Position numbers and translations under genes: made by a program. From NCBI RefSeq assembly GCF_949987515.2, contig NC_082688.1, positions 101,969,893-102,033,892 on the forward strand: a stretch of 64,000 nucleotides of DNA, written 5' to 3'. The notes beneath the pieces are model-generated. The model was given only the letters and a program-made list of their open reading frames with translations. It made no database searches and was not told the origin of the DNA. This document shows, piece by piece, positions 45,749 to 57,774 of the stretch. The first letter of the stretch is position 1, and every line of letters starts with the position of its first letter. Source of the DNA: Delphinus delphis. Its lineage: Eukaryota; Chordata; Mammalia; Artiodactyla; Delphinidae.

Positions 45749-46210
45749 TGTTGAAAAACAGAATCTAACCAAGTAAATTTAAGATCTAATTGGCTTTATT
45801 CGGTGATTCATGAATCCTGCAGCATCCCACCTAGCAACTAGAAAGTGCTCTAAAAGGTTGTGTGAAATGGAAGGTTTTTATAGGAAGAAGGGTAGGGCAA
45901 GGGAGCTACTAGCAAAAGGAAAGAAAGGATTATTTTTTAGGCCAGGATTTCTTTTGTGAGAGGATGAGAACAGTAAGGGTTTTACCATGTGGATTGCCTC
46001 TTCTTCCTCTGGAGGGTGGATAGGGTGCACTTGTCAGATGACCTCATTGGTGCTGACCAGAAAATTCCAGATTGGTTGATTAAGATTACATTTTTGGTGT
46101 TAGATATTAAATCTAGGTTTCATATCTTGGGCTTTAGCACAAGTGACGCCATTTTGGGCCTGTGGTTTTTAACATCCTGTTTTGCACAAGAGGAGAGACT
46201 GCAGGCAGCG
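45749..46210 (-). mobile_element. Candidate LTR (antisense)
   Basis: Starts TG on the plus strand. On the minus strand it carries a TATA-like element (reverse of ggtttttataggaag) and an AATAAA-like signal (reverse of ggctttattcgg), in LTR order. It also contains gacgccattttgggcc. The distal end is not resolved. No retroviral frame seen. Confidence 0.45.
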
Positions 46211-46506
46211 TGATCAGTTAAGGTCCAAAGGTAGTCATCTGAGTTCTAGATCGTGAAGGAAAGACTAAAACTGTAGGACTGGAAACGGAGAGCAGCAAGT
46301 GTAAGATGGCTCTATGGGTGTCAAGCCTAAGTGACTCAAAAGAGCAAAGTCACCAATCATCTCTCTTTGTTTTTACTCCTTATCTGTACTGTACTGTAGG
46401 TCACGGCTTATTGATTAATTGGTTATACTGAAATAAAGTATAATGTACTAGTGTGGAAGACCAGGAAATATGTTTTTCACTAGCTTTAGCGTGATTTCTA
46501 GTTTTA
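46211..46506. other. intron, nothing recognised
   Basis: About 300 bp between the LTR-like stretch and the next SINE. Confidence 0.4.
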
Positions 46507-46639
46507 TTTTTTATTTATTTTTATTTTTTGGCTGCACCGCATGTGGCATGCAGGATCTTAGTTCCCTGACCAGGGATCAAACCTGCGCCCCCTGTAGTGG
46601 AAGCATGGAGTTTTAACCACTGGACCGCCAGAGAAGTCC
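46507..46639 (-). mobile_element. Short tRNA(Glu)-type SINE
   Basis: tttttggctgcaccgcatgt, gaccagggatcaaacctgcg, end ccgccagagaagtccc. Flanks tgatttctagtttta and tgatttctattttta are the TSD. Confidence 0.93.
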
Positions 46640-47589
46640 CTGATTTCTATTTTTAAATGCCAGAAAACAAGCAAGGCTAGATTTCTGGTTGGAAAAATGT
46701 TATTATGCTATTAACATTTAGATTGTGCTGTAAGTTAGGTTGTTCTATTTTATGAGCAATATTTTCTTTTTATGAACATTCATGCCTAAAATATTTTAAT
46801 GCTTTGGGGATAACTCAAGAGGTGTTTTGAATTTGCATGCTACTTTTTGATTATTTTCGAATGTATGTGAAAAAAAAGTGGAATTCTGGTGAATTTTTTT
46901 AAATGTAAAGTGATTATGGTGATACACAATCAAATTTAGATTTTTCATTTGTTCTTAAATTAAGCCATAGAAATATTGTATTTACTTTTCTAGAGACTAG
47001 AGGAAGAAATGAGATTGAAAGGACATTTCCATATCTTTGCATTGAATTGACTCCAGCTAATTGTATTGCGTAAATACATTTTTATTTGGTTGCTAAAATA
47101 AATATATTAAGAAGGTAAACAAGTCAGAAACCTAGTTCCTCAGGTTCATAGGCCTGAGGCTTGCTTGCTTATTTGATTCATTCATTCATTCCAGAAATGG
47201 TAATTGATCATTTGTTTTTTAATCCTCCATTGTTTTCATTGTTTACGTTAGAAGTACAATTCAATACAGGGTGAAATTTATTATAAAGACTAGTTATGTG
47301 GCCTTTGGAAAAAGCTATTCCAGCTTGCTCATCCCAGACTGAATCTAACTAGCTGTATGGTCTTGGGTTCTTAGTTTTCTTGTCAGTGGAAAGAGCAGTG
47401 GGATCTAGAATTTCCATTAAAGTCATCCAGTTTTAAAGGTTTCTAAAAAATTTTTTTTAAAGATAGGTTTTGTGGAACTCACCAGTGTTGTTTTGTGGTA
47501 CCAAAAGGCATTTGTGTTGACAGTGATTAAAAATGAATATGAATACCTAGATTTAAGCCTCACTCTACCACTTAATTAACGTAGTGGTA
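46640..47589. other. AT-rich intron
   Basis: About 950 bp with no clear repeat. A weak MIR-like string (gctgtatggtcttgggttct) lies near 47350. No exon seen. Confidence 0.4.
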
Positions 47590-47950
47590 TTAAAGTTAGT
47601 TAACGTTTACCCAGGATTTACTATGTACCAGGAACAAATTTAAGTGCTTTACCTTTATAATCCTTTAATGCTCACAAGAACCCTGTATGTGAATTGCTAT
47701 AATTGTACCCATTTTACAGGTTAGGAAATTGGGGCATCAAGAATTTAAATTACCTCCAATAAGAATCAGTAAATACAGAGCCAGTGTTTGGACACAGGTA
47801 GTCTGAGACCAGAGCTGGTATGATTAGCAGTAGTGTAATCCGGTCGACCCCTTAATCGCTCAGAGATTACTTTTTTAAATCTGTAAAATGAGGCCCATGT
47901 TCACTCTTTCTTCTTCGCTGGTTTGTGTGAGGCTCAAATATGTAATGCAG
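47590..47950 (+). repeat. MIR remnants, two orientations
   Basis: 47590-47810 is a sense MIR (taccaggaacaaatttaagt, cccattttacaggttaggaa). 47830-47950 reads as a MIR in antisense (aaatctgtaaaatgaggccc). Both diverged. Confidence 0.55.
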
Positions 47951-47954
47951 AGGT

Positions 47955-48112
47955 TCTTGAAATGTTGAACTGAACCAGCAGTGTCATTCCTACCTGGGAA
48001 CGTGTTCAAATGCAAATTCTGGGGCCCCATTCCTAACCTTCTGACTCAGAAACTAAAGATGAGGCCCAGCAATCTTGTGTTTTAACAATTTGTGAACCAC
48101 TGATATATGAAA
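47955..48112 (+). repeat. MER5-like hAT remnant
   Basis: aaatgcaaattctggggccc, ctgactcagaaactaaagat, gaggcccagcaatcttgtgt, tttgtgaaccactg: MER5A-type skeleton. Confidence 0.65.
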
Positions 48113-48279
48113 TGTTGAACTCATAAAAGAATATTTGCAACACTTATATAAAAACAAACTAACAAAACCCCCCCATGTATCCCCATCTAATGAATTGCAA
48201 AAAAAAGTTCACTGTATATTAGACCCACACTCATGCTTCTCCCTAATAGTCGGACACCACAGCCCCACCCTGGAAGTAA

Positions 48280-50180
48280 AAGTATTCTGAAATGAGTGTA
48301 TTTTATTTTCTTAATTTTTTCCTATAGTTTTACCACATATATATGCATATTTTAAAAACCTAATTCATTTAGTTTTCCAAGATTTTAAATTTTATCTAAA
48401 AGTATCTGTGTATATCGCTCCTGTAGTTTTAAAAAATTTGCCCAACATTTTGTTAGTGGTGTGTGTGCAAAGAATGTATTCATTTTCCCTGCGGTATTCT
48501 ATATTTGAATATAACATAACTATTTCCCCATTTTCCTTTCAATGGACATTGGGTTGGTTCCAGTTTTTGCTACTACAATCACTGCTACTATGAACATTCT
48601 TATATATATTTCTTGGTACACTTGTGCAAGAGTTTCTCTGGGGCACTGGTTTTCAAATTGTTTGACCTGAAATCTATAGGAAGAAATGCACTTTACATCA
48701 TAATCCAGCAATTTCAGCTTGCTTGTTATAGTATAGAGAAATACAGTGGACTTTTTTTTCTTTTGTATATTGACCAAAATTGGGGCCTAAAACCTCCTTA
48801 ACCTCACTCATTAGTTCTAATAACTTTTGTAAATGCCTTAAAATTTTCTGTATAGATGACCAAATCATTTGCTAATAAACACAGCTTTATGACATTCTTT
48901 CCAATTAGTAAGCTTTTAATTTCTTTTTCTTGCATCATAGCACTAGTTACAACCACATTAAAATGTAGAATACAGAGCAGATATCCTTGCCATGTTCCCA
49001 GTATTAGGGAAGCATATTTAATATTTGACAGTTCAGTATGTTTGCTATAGGTGCATCGTGTATGCTTTTTATCAAATTAAAGATATTCATAATTTGCTGA
49101 CACTTTTTATCATCAGTGAGTATCAGATTTTATCAAATGCCTTTTCTGCATCTATAGAGATGATCATATTTTTTCACTCTTTTTATCTCAATGTGGTGGA
49201 TTACATTGATTTTTTTTAATGGTCCTGGAGCTGTTTAGAGGTGTGGTGTTCAGTTTCCAAATATCTTGGGATTTTCTAAATGTCTTTCTGTTATTGATTT
49301 TTAATTTAATTCCGTTGTAGTCAAAGAACATGCTTTGTATGATTTGAATACTTTTCAGTTAACTGGGACTTTTTCTGTTGCCTGATCTGCATCATTTCTG
49401 GTCTTTTTCTATTGATTGCTTTTTCTCCTAACTATAGGTGATTATTTTCCTTCTTCCTTGCATGTCTTATAATCATGAACTGAATGTCAGACATTGTAAA
49501 TTTTATCATGTTGGGAGTTTGAGCCTTGTTCTGGGATGGAGTTGAATTATGAGGAAACTTTCATTCTCTCCAGGTTTGCATTTGATCTTTATTAGGTGGG
49601 ATCAGCACAGCCTGTAGTCTGGGGCCAGTTTGGTTGCATTACCAAGGCAATACTCTTCTGAGTACCCAAGCCAGTGGCCACATACCGTAAGGTTTCTTGG
49701 CTCTGGTTGTGGAGAATGTGAACTGTTCCCAGCTCTGTGTGAGGTTTGGGAATAGCTCCTCCTTTTCTTTCCCAGTGGTTCTTTTCCTTGCCCTCGGGAA
49801 TTTTCTTCACACGCATGGGCTGATCAGTAATCAGCTTAAGCTAGTAGGGAAACTTAGGCAGCCCTCACCTCTCTGATTCTCTGCTCTGTATGTTATAGTC
49901 ACCTTGACTTCCCTGAATTCTCAACTCTCTTCCCTCACCTTAGGGTGATTCCTGGGCTGTGTTTCAGCTTCTCCTCCCTGCACTTTTGCCTGGAGATGCA
50001 ACTGAAGATTTCCCTCATCTGCTTCCCTTCTCTCAGGCATCACCCTCCTGTGTTGTATGCTGGTCAGTGTCTGAAAACCACTGTCATATTTTTGTCCATT
50101 TTTTAGATGTTCAAGATGATAGTTCATCTGATCCCTGATCCCTGTGGTCCACTTTGGCCACAAGTCTAAATGAATACGTA
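48280..50180 (-). mobile_element. Old L1 pieces (antisense)
   Basis: 3' region near 48530 (ggacattgggttggttccag), ORF2 region 48785-49215 (atcaaatgccttttctgcat, tctcaatgtggtggattaca), a further piece at 49240-49375 (attccgttgtagtcaaagaa), and a 5' portion to about 50180 (gaatgtcagacattgtaaat). Fragmented and uninterrupted by SINEs. No intact frame. Confidence 0.55.
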
Positions 50181-50339
50181 TTTTTAAGTTGAATAGAGAG
50201 AAAAATATTCCAAATTCATACTGAATTTCCAATGCAAATCGATTAGCCCAGAGTTATGTATCTTTTTGATTTCATACTTCTCTTTTCTGTTATGGTGAAG
50301 AACCTTCCAGAGACATTACCAATACTTACTCGTTTTTAT

Positions 50340-50470
50340 GTTTCTTTTTATTTTATTCTTACAGTAACCCTGAGGTAGGCAAAATACCAGGTTGCAAATG
50401 TCACTTTAGAAACTGAAGCCCAAAATATTCAATGCCTTTCCTGAGAGTCCGCAATGGTAGGTTTTTGGCC
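50340..50470 (+). repeat. MIR-like remnant
   Basis: cagtaaccctgaggtaggca and agaaactgaagcccaaaata resemble the MIR core. Confidence 0.45.
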
Positions 50471-51012
50471 AAGCTGCAGAAAGTACCTTCAGTAGCCTGA
50501 CTGTAATTTGGTGTCACCTTGGTCTGGTACACACCGGGCTTCCATTTCTTCATTTATGAAACAGGGAGGTTTCCCAGATCTCTTCAGTGTCTGGCCTTCT
50601 CCTCAGTTCTCTGCTTTTCTGATTCGCCCTTCGCGCCCAGCCACATGTACACATTCTGTTTTCTCATGGTGCTTTCAGTAGGACGTGACTCTGGTGTACA
50701 TAATATGGGAGAAGCTGTTCTAAGACCCTCCTGAATGTGCCCCGGAGGCTAAGGGCGACCAACTGAGCTTGTTCTGGGACAGGCCCTGTGGAGACAGACG
50801 TAAAAGCTGCTGCCTTTGTATTTGCATTTTCAGATTGGTGATATTAAATTAATGGGTTTTCCAGCCTGGTAGGGGATCATTCATTTTCTCAGTTTATCTG
50901 TGCTTTGTCTCAAATTTCATGTACATATGGAGAAAATCATCACTAACATTTTTGACTGTCATTTCAAAGTGCTTGTTCTAGAGTCTGCAATAATTGGTGG
51001 CTTTTATCTTTC
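50471..51012. other. intron, nothing recognised
   Basis: About 540 bp with no exon or repeat I can name. Confidence 0.4.
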
Positions 51013-51136
51013 CTTTTCTTTTTTTTTTTGGCCTCGCCACCACATGTGGGATCTTAGTTCCCCGACCAGGGATCGAACCTGAGCCTCCTGCAGTGGGAGC
51101 GTGGATGCTTAACCACTGGACCACCAGGGAAGTCCT
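51013..51136 (-). mobile_element. Short tRNA(Glu)-type SINE
   Basis: T-run, ggcctcgccaccacatgtgg, gaccagggatcgaacctgag, end accagggaagtcc. TSD tggcttttatcttt / tggcttttattttt. Confidence 0.93.
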
Positions 51137-53380
51137 GGCTTTTATTTTTAGATTCTCTATTCCTCAATTATGATTTCTGTCCATAAGGTAGATGCCGCAA
51201 ACTCAGCCCAGTCTTAGATCTGACCATTTTTATCTTAGATCTGTCTCATTTTTATTTAATAAGAATGCATACCGAGAAGAACCTGATAATAATACCTTAT
51301 TTGATTAGGGGAAGGTGTTCTGGACTTGTTAGTAAGTTAATTTTTTTACTTCCTCATTAAAAGCCTGCCATACTTGCCCTCTGATTTTTTTCTCTTTTAC
51401 TTTTCCTTAACAAGAAAGAGCTCAGTTGAAAAGCATAGAAGCTTAGTAGAAGTATAACCATGGTAACATTAGAATGTGCACTTCCAGTGTTATATCCAGA
51501 TTGAGAGTGCTATAGTGAGTCCAGGATTGAGGCATCCTTGGTATTCTGAGTAACACCCTGACTCCTCACTTGAATCACTGCAGAAATGCTTGGAAGGGGC
51601 AGCAAGAAAATGATTAAAATACTGAACTATTCCCCGATTCTCGTGCTGTTTCTAAGGGGCGCTTTGTACTTAGCTGCCTGCAATTAAATGCATTTGCTGT
51701 CCTTAAGGACATCTGCCCTTCGTTGTCCAACTTTACCTTCTTAGGACTGTTGAGGCTAGCTTGTTCCGTTACCTGTACAGACCTTCCTGATCCCCAGTTT
51801 TCATTGAATGACTTCCACTGTCCTGTTGGGGAGGGCAGTTGTGTCCATCTTTGAGGACGTGCCTGCCTCCATGCCCGAAGTGGGAAGCCAGACAGGGCAA
51901 GAAAGGGGGAAAGGGAAGGTGACTGCCATTTACCCTGTGTCTACCAGGGCTTGTCATCTTCCTAGAGGCTCTGCTACATTCTCCTCTTTGGAAGAATATA
52001 CTGGTACCTCCATTTCTTACGTAGACAAACTGTGGGGAAACTCCTGGTGTTTGCAGAACAAAGACTTTCTATTCTGCAATTTTGAGTGGCCTTGTTTTAG
52101 CTTTACATGTTTCACGTAAATTTAATTTCATACTAATTTAAATGAGATGGCTTGGAGGTAATCCTTCGGTACCAGTGAGGAAATAAATAAACCATAGTTG
52201 AGTTTATATCTGTGAAATATCTCTCATTAAAGATACATTTATCTGTTCTAGCCACAAATAGATATAATCCTTAAAATAGAGATTTCTAAAGAATAACCAA
52301 TGAACCGGTCATTAAATCTCCTAACTGGTCATTAAATTCTCCTAAAGGTCTAGAAAACGAAGTTAAGAATCCTGTAAGAGCTGCTCCTGTGGAGTACTGT
52401 TGGTGACAAGTAGAAGCTGTTGTTCTCATCTGACAGCCCCTGACTTGGATGACCAGTCTGGAGCCTAATTGGAATGGTCAGCATAAAACCACATTTTTTT
52501 TTAAACTCCTGGGGTCATACTTCCTGTTGAATCTGATTGTCGTCTCATCCTTGTAGTAGACTGGAATTAAAGAGCAAAAGAAAAAGTCCACTTGGCCTTC
52601 TAAGACATTGCTGCATTGACCCCAGGGTGAAGATAAAGACACATGTGCCTTTGTAGTCTTAATAGTTCTAATGGCTGAAAGTAGGCAGATCAAGATGATC
52701 ATGAGAAAGAGGAAGTGTGATCCTCCTGATAACATTCTGAATAGCAGACAACTCAAGTCAGGACCTCGTTCTGTGTTTGCTGTATCTTTCTTCCATAGAC
52801 GCTACCAAACGCCTAATAGAAAACATCACGTTTTAGTTAATTCTTCAGGGGGTTGTCATTTGAGGATTCATGAAAAAGCCTGATTTATCAGAAGGATGAA
52901 CTACTAGCAGCCCATCGACTTTTCATTGTCAAAATCAATCCTCGTATTGGGGCCTATCAGAGACACTTCTTATTCTGTTGGTTTCTTGTTGCATGATGCT
53001 AAGACCTCACATTTCTTCTCTTTTTTCCTCTCTCATGAAAGTCTGGTTTAAAAGAAAAGGCCAGGCCAAATCAAAGATTGGTAAAATGCAAACTACTTTA
53101 CATTTGTTGACATACTGTCTTATCTAGTTGGCTCTGCAAAATTGTACTTTTGCCATATAAACAGTAAGCTGCTCGGGGCAGAATTCCAGCAGCTTGTCTT
53201 TCCCAACCTTGCACGTAGCAGCCAGCAGGGCGGTTCGTACACAGCGACTGACTCCCTTCTCTTGTTTAATTTCCTCAGACAAAACAAGACATTGCGGTGG
53301 TGCCTGCTGATTCGAAACGACACAGCTTGTTTCTCTTGCCTCTTTTCATAACCTCGTGAATCAGAGGCTGTTGGAGCCGT
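51137..53380. other. unique-looking intron
   Basis: About 2.2 kb, the longest stretch of intron with no recognisable repeat. Short frames on both strands lack domains. Candidate region for conserved non-coding elements, but conservation cannot be judged from one sequence. Confidence 0.4.
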
Positions 53381-53500
53381 AGGGTCCCTTAGAGCCATCT
53401 GGTCCATGCCTTGTTTACAGATGGGAAACTGAGGCCCAGACAAACTCATCCAAGGTCATGCATGTGTAACTGATAGAACTGAGTCTGCTTTGTTTAACCC
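53380..53500 (+). repeat. MIR-like remnant
   Basis: tagagccatctggtccatgc, tttacagatgggaaactgag, ccaaggtcatgcatgtgtaa: old SINE core. Confidence 0.6.
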
Positions 53501-53550
53501 AAAGGGTTTCCTTTACTTCTCCTTTCTCTGTCTTCCTCTGTAACAGTTAT

Positions 53551-54357
53551 TCACATTCTAGGGAGAAAACATGATCCACTGAGCATGCGAATTGTAAGCC
53601 TGTTTTTGAAATAGCGCAAGACGAGAGCAGACAACGTGATCACCAACCTGTATTGGGGTGGCCAGAAAGTTTGTTTGGTTTTAAGTAAAAATAAAAGACG
53701 TTTTTCATTTTCACCAAGAACTTCATTGAACGATGTATTCACTAACAGAACGAACTTTTTGGCCAACCCAGTGTGATAAAGAGTGTTTGGGGAAGTTGGG
53801 GTCTCGTTTAATGAGAGAATTCTAAGGCAGACAACATACTGAGACGCTATCAGGTTCTTTTCTTTGCTGCCGGGCTCTTCCAGGGCATCCCTTTGGCATC
53901 GTGGACCAGCCTGGTAAAATGGGATGAGTGGGTCTTCACAGGACGGCGTCAGTAACAGCTCTGCTGCTGGTAAAGCTGGGCTCCTCGGGGCAAGGTGCTC
54001 ACCCCTTCTGAGTCTCAGTTTCCTCATTAAATAATATGGTAATTGGCACCCACTCCATACAGTTACTATATTCCATATGGAAGTGAAATCATAAACTACA
54101 ACGGAAATGAAGTGGATTAAGGAGGGAGATGGAGAAGGCGTGGTTCTAAAGTGCATCGTTGGCGTAAATAGATGACATTGTAAGTGACTGGAAATCTTGT
54201 TAGTACTTCTGCCCAAACGCATGCAACAGGGAGTACAAATGCCCTCTAACTGGTGACTTGTCACTCCAGCGAAAGGCATTGCTGAAGAGTGTGTTTCCCA
54301 TGTGAAGCTCTTTGAAGGCTTGGGTTGGAAAGGCAGATTCTCTCGTGTAATTAGCAA
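53551..54357 (-). CDS. 268-codon ORF of unknown status
   Basis: Longest open frame in the window, in mostly unique sequence. About 40 codons near its C-terminal end lie in the mariner-derived element. I recognise no domain, signal peptide or membrane segment, and it overlaps an antisense MIR-like piece near 54000-54070. Its codons show no obvious coding bias by eye. It lies antisense to DOCK5 and no promoter or splice signal ties it to a transcript. Most likely it is a chance frame; it is listed because of its length. Confidence 0.1.
   Translation of the reverse strand: MLITRENLPFQPKPSKSFTWETHSSAMPFAGVTSHQLEGICTPCCMRLGRSTNKISSHLQCHLFTPTMHFRTTPSPSPSLIHFISVVVYDFTSIWNIVTVWSGCQLPYYLMRKLRLRRGEHLAPRSPALPAAELLLTPSCEDPLIPFYQAGPRCQRDALEEPGSKEKNLIASQYVVCLRILSLNETPTSPNTLYHTGLAKKFVLLVNTSFNEVLGENEKRLLFLLKTKQTFWPPQYRLVITLSALVLRYFKNRLTIRMLSGSCFLPRM
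53651..53774 (-). mobile_element. Mariner-derived short element
   Basis: The left end ttggggtggccagaaagttt and the reverse complement of the right end (ctgggttggccaaaaagttc) form an imperfect inverted repeat of about 28 bp with the usual mariner start. The middle (cattttcaccaagaacttca, ttgaacgatgtattcac) is a remnant of the transposon's interior. TA at the left edge fits TA target preference. No transposase remains. Confidence 0.85.
54000..54070 (-). repeat. MIR-like remnant
   Basis: ttctgagtctcagtttcctc followed by attaaataatatggtaattg: antisense MIR. Confidence 0.5.
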
Positions 54358-54980
54358 AAGAGAGGCCAGAGAGGTGATTGGATAATCCCTTTCATGAGTG
54401 GTGGGGAACCACAGCTGCTGCTTCTGAGGGAAGCAGAATTACCTTGCAGTTTGTGGAAGAAGTGGTGAATAACTGAATCGATCGGTGGGTTTTATAAAGG
54501 CCACTCTTGTGCCCTGAGCACCTTCTTTGGGCTGCATCCAGTGCCTTGGAATGTGAAAGGCACAAAGTAATGTGTAACCGGGTCCCCATTCATGAAGGGT
54601 TTACCTTCTGATCGGTGGCAGATGATAACACAAGATTATCTGTGATTTAAAGCCCAGACCGTGTTAAAGGAAAAATTGCGGGACATCGGAGGAAAAAAAG
54701 AGATCCTTGCAGGGTGATAGGGAGTCAGGAATCGTTTGTCGAACTGCATCGTGAATGTGAGCTTTACAGTGTGAGGAAGAAACAGATGAGCTGTCGTTCC
54801 AGGCAGAGGTAAACCGTGAGCTGAGCACAGAATTTAGGGGAGGTTATGAGTCCTGACTGGAGCAGAGGGTGGAATTTGACAGATGATGGAGGCAAAGGTG
54901 GAGAATGAAGGCCAGGATAATTTCGGAAGCACTTTGATTGTCAGGCTCTGGAATCTAGGATTTAAGGAAACAATAGTCTG
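54071..54980. other. unique-looking intron
   Basis: About 900 bp with no repeat or exon recognised. Confidence 0.4.
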
Positions 54981-54981
54981 T

Positions 54982-55027
<46 letters not shown>
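54981..55027. repeat. (GT)n microsatellite
   Basis: About 23 GT units with one early interruption. Confidence 0.95.
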
Positions 55028-55030
<3 letters not shown>

Positions 55031-55939
55031 ACAGCAGTCCTTGGTAGGTGTTTGTACCTTGGAGCTACAGTGCCAGGTGCTGCCTTTGAGAGTTCTGCTT
55101 ACTTTCCTGGTGACTAAGGGCGAGGAAGAGGTGAAGCTCGGTGATTACACAACACGCTGTGACACAGCAAGCTCTCTACTTCCTGATTCCATCTGCTGGC
55201 GGGGCCAGTGGGAGGAACCCGTTTGGGGGGAGGCAGTGAATGGGGGGCTCGAGGGATCCAGGGATGTGAGATCTACATTTTGTATGGAGACCCAACAGTA
55301 TACCTAGTGGGCAAAACATTTGAATCAAGTAGCAGTTAGACGAAAGAAGTGAACCTCAGTGGATCAGTAGCTGTGGCCTCATGGCCCACGAAGAAGTCTA
55401 GGAACCAGGAACTAACTAACTCCTTCTGAATGCCTGATCTTATTCTGAATTCATATTATAGTCCCCAAGCTCAGTAGTCAGCCAGTTCCAGTATCATCTG
55501 TCCAGACTTCTGTGCCAAGACTACAGAAGAACACATATTTGGGTGATTCTCTTCAAAAAGAGAGGCCACTTGAAGAACATGGGGCTAGAGGTCTGCTCCT
55601 TCTGTTCTGGGCTAGATTGACTGTGATGAGCCTGCAGTCAGCCTGCTGATCTCGGGGCATCGCAGGCTCAGGAAAGAGCAGTAGGTACCATGATTGGATT
55701 GGATGCCTTTCTTCCCTTCTTAATGACCCTTGTGGCATCTGGCAGATGGTTTGATGGATTGAGTGACCAGCCTCATGTGCTCATAAGAGCTGCAGAGAGG
55801 GGGAACGTCGTGGGTTCCTTGGATGGTCAGGTCAGTGGTTAGAACCGAATCTCTAAGGTGGTTCTTTTTCCCTGAAAGGATGCAGCTCACTCATCATGAG
55901 AGAGGGCAAGAAATAAATCTACCTTAAAAAAAAAAAAAA
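55028..55939. other. unique-looking intron
   Basis: About 900 bp with no gene or repeat recognised. A poly(A) run ends it at about 55926-55938, just before a SINE. Confidence 0.4.
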
Positions 55940-56150
55940 GGACTTCCCTGGTGGCGCAGTGGTTGAGAGTCCGCCTGCCGATGCAGGGGACACGGGTTCG
56001 TGCCCCGGTCCAGGAGGATCCCACATGCCGCAGAGCGGCTGCGCCCATGAGCCATGGCCGCTGAGCCTGCGCATCCGGAGCCTGTGCTCCGCAACGGGGG
56101 AGGCCACAACAGTGAGAGGCCCGTGTAACACACACACACACACAAAAAAA
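55940..56150 (+). mobile_element. CHR-type SINE, ~200-bp form
   Basis: ggacttccctggtggcgcag head, tail (CA)n plus aaaaaaa. The last SINE before the DOCK5 exon, in sense. Confidence 0.95.
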
Positions 56151-56154
56151 GCTT

Positions 56155-57370
56155 CATCGAAGTCTAATTTATATACCATAAAACCCACCCACTGTAAGCA
56201 TATAGTGCATTGATTTTTAGTAAATGTGCAGTGTTATATGACCATCACTACAATCCAGTCCAGTTTTAGGATGTTTCCATCTCTCTGTAAAGCTTCCTGG
56301 TGCCTGTTGTGCTCTGTCGCTATTCCCACCCCCAACCCACGAAACAATCAGCTGCCCTATGTCGCTGATAGACTTGCCTCTTCTGGACGTTACAAGGAAA
56401 TGGAAGCCTAACGTATGTGTGCACGGGACTTTCATTTCGCATAATGTCTTTGAAGCATCCGTGTTGTGGCGTGTGTTCGTATTTCATTGCTTTTTATTGC
56501 TGACTGATATTCCATTGTGTGGACACACCCTATTTTACTTCTCCACTCATTCTTCAGTGGATGAATTGTTTCCAGTTTTCAGCTGTTGTGAATAATGCTG
56601 CTATATTGGTTTCTGGCGGCCGTCCTAGCAACTTACCACAAACTTGGTGGCTTAAACAAGAGGATTTTATTCTCTCGTAGCTCTGAAGGCCAGAGGTCTA
56701 AAATCAAGGTGTTGACCGGCTGTGCTCCTTCTAGAGGCTCTAGGGGAGATTCCGTCCTTTGTCTTTTCTAGCTGCTAGTGGTGGTGCCAGTCCTTGACCT
56801 GAGGTCATGTTACTTCCACCTCTGCCTCCGTCCTCATGTTGCCTTCTCTTCTGTGAGACTCTCAAAACTCCCTCTGTCTCTCTGTCATCTGGATACGTGT
56901 GATTGTGTTTGGACCACACCCTGAATTTCCAGCTTAACCTCCTCTCCGTATCCTTAACTAACTCACACTTTTTGCCACCTGAGGAAACATTCACAGATGC
57001 CGAAATCGGACGTGGATATCTTTGGGGGGCTATTATCCTGCCTACCACAACAGCTATGGATGTTCACATGAAGTTTCTGTGTCAGCACGTTTCCATTTCT
57101 CTTTGTAGATAACTGGGCGCGGAATTGCTGGGCTGCACGTACTTTTTAAAAAACTACCAAACCGTTTTCCGAAGAGGTTGTGTCATTTTATGTTCCTACT
57201 AGCGATGCATGAGGGTTCCAGTTTCTCCACATTCCTGCCAAGTCTGCCTTTTAAAAATGAATAGCCATTCTGGTGGGTGAGAAGTTGTATCTCGTTGCGG
57301 TTTTAGTTTGCATTTCCCTGATGACTAATGGTTGTTGGACGTCTTTTCTGGTGCTTATTAGTCATCATAT
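56155..57370 (-). mobile_element. Old L1 3' part (antisense), interrupted
   Basis: tataccataaaacccaccca, gctattcccacccccaaccc, gtttccagttttcagctgtt, then after the inserted repeat gcggaattgctgggctgcac, ttttagtttgcatttccctg. L1M type. No open frame. Confidence 0.72.
56606..57052 (+). repeat. Medium-reiteration repeat, copy 4 of 4
   Basis: ggtttctggcggccgtccta, cttggtggcttaaacaagag, ggtggtgccagtccttgacc, gcctaccacaacagctatgg. It splits an older L1, so it entered after that L1. Confidence 0.65.
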
Positions 57371-57774
57371 ATGATTCTCCGTAAAATTTCTCTTCAGAGC
57401 TCTTACCTGTCTTAAAATGGGATTGCCTTCTTCGTTTGGAGTTACAAGAGTTCGTCTACTGTTTTGTATGATTGTGGTACAGTCATTGCCAGTCCTAAGG
57501 ACTGTGGTGATGGAGGTCACCTTGGGGACACCCCATTTCCCCAGGGTACCTAGAGCTGGGGTGAGGCAGCCACCCAGTGTTAGTCTATTACTGGGGGGGT
57601 AGGTGGGACTCACACGTGGTCCGTTGGCTGCCTGTTACTGTGTCAGGGAAGCCGGGAGACGGCTCGCCCTATGCCCTAGAGATCATAAGCTCAGTGGTGT
57701 TATAGGCTGATAACTCTTATCACCATTTTAATTAAGGAGTTGTTTCTGTAATAATATATTTACTATATCTCTTC

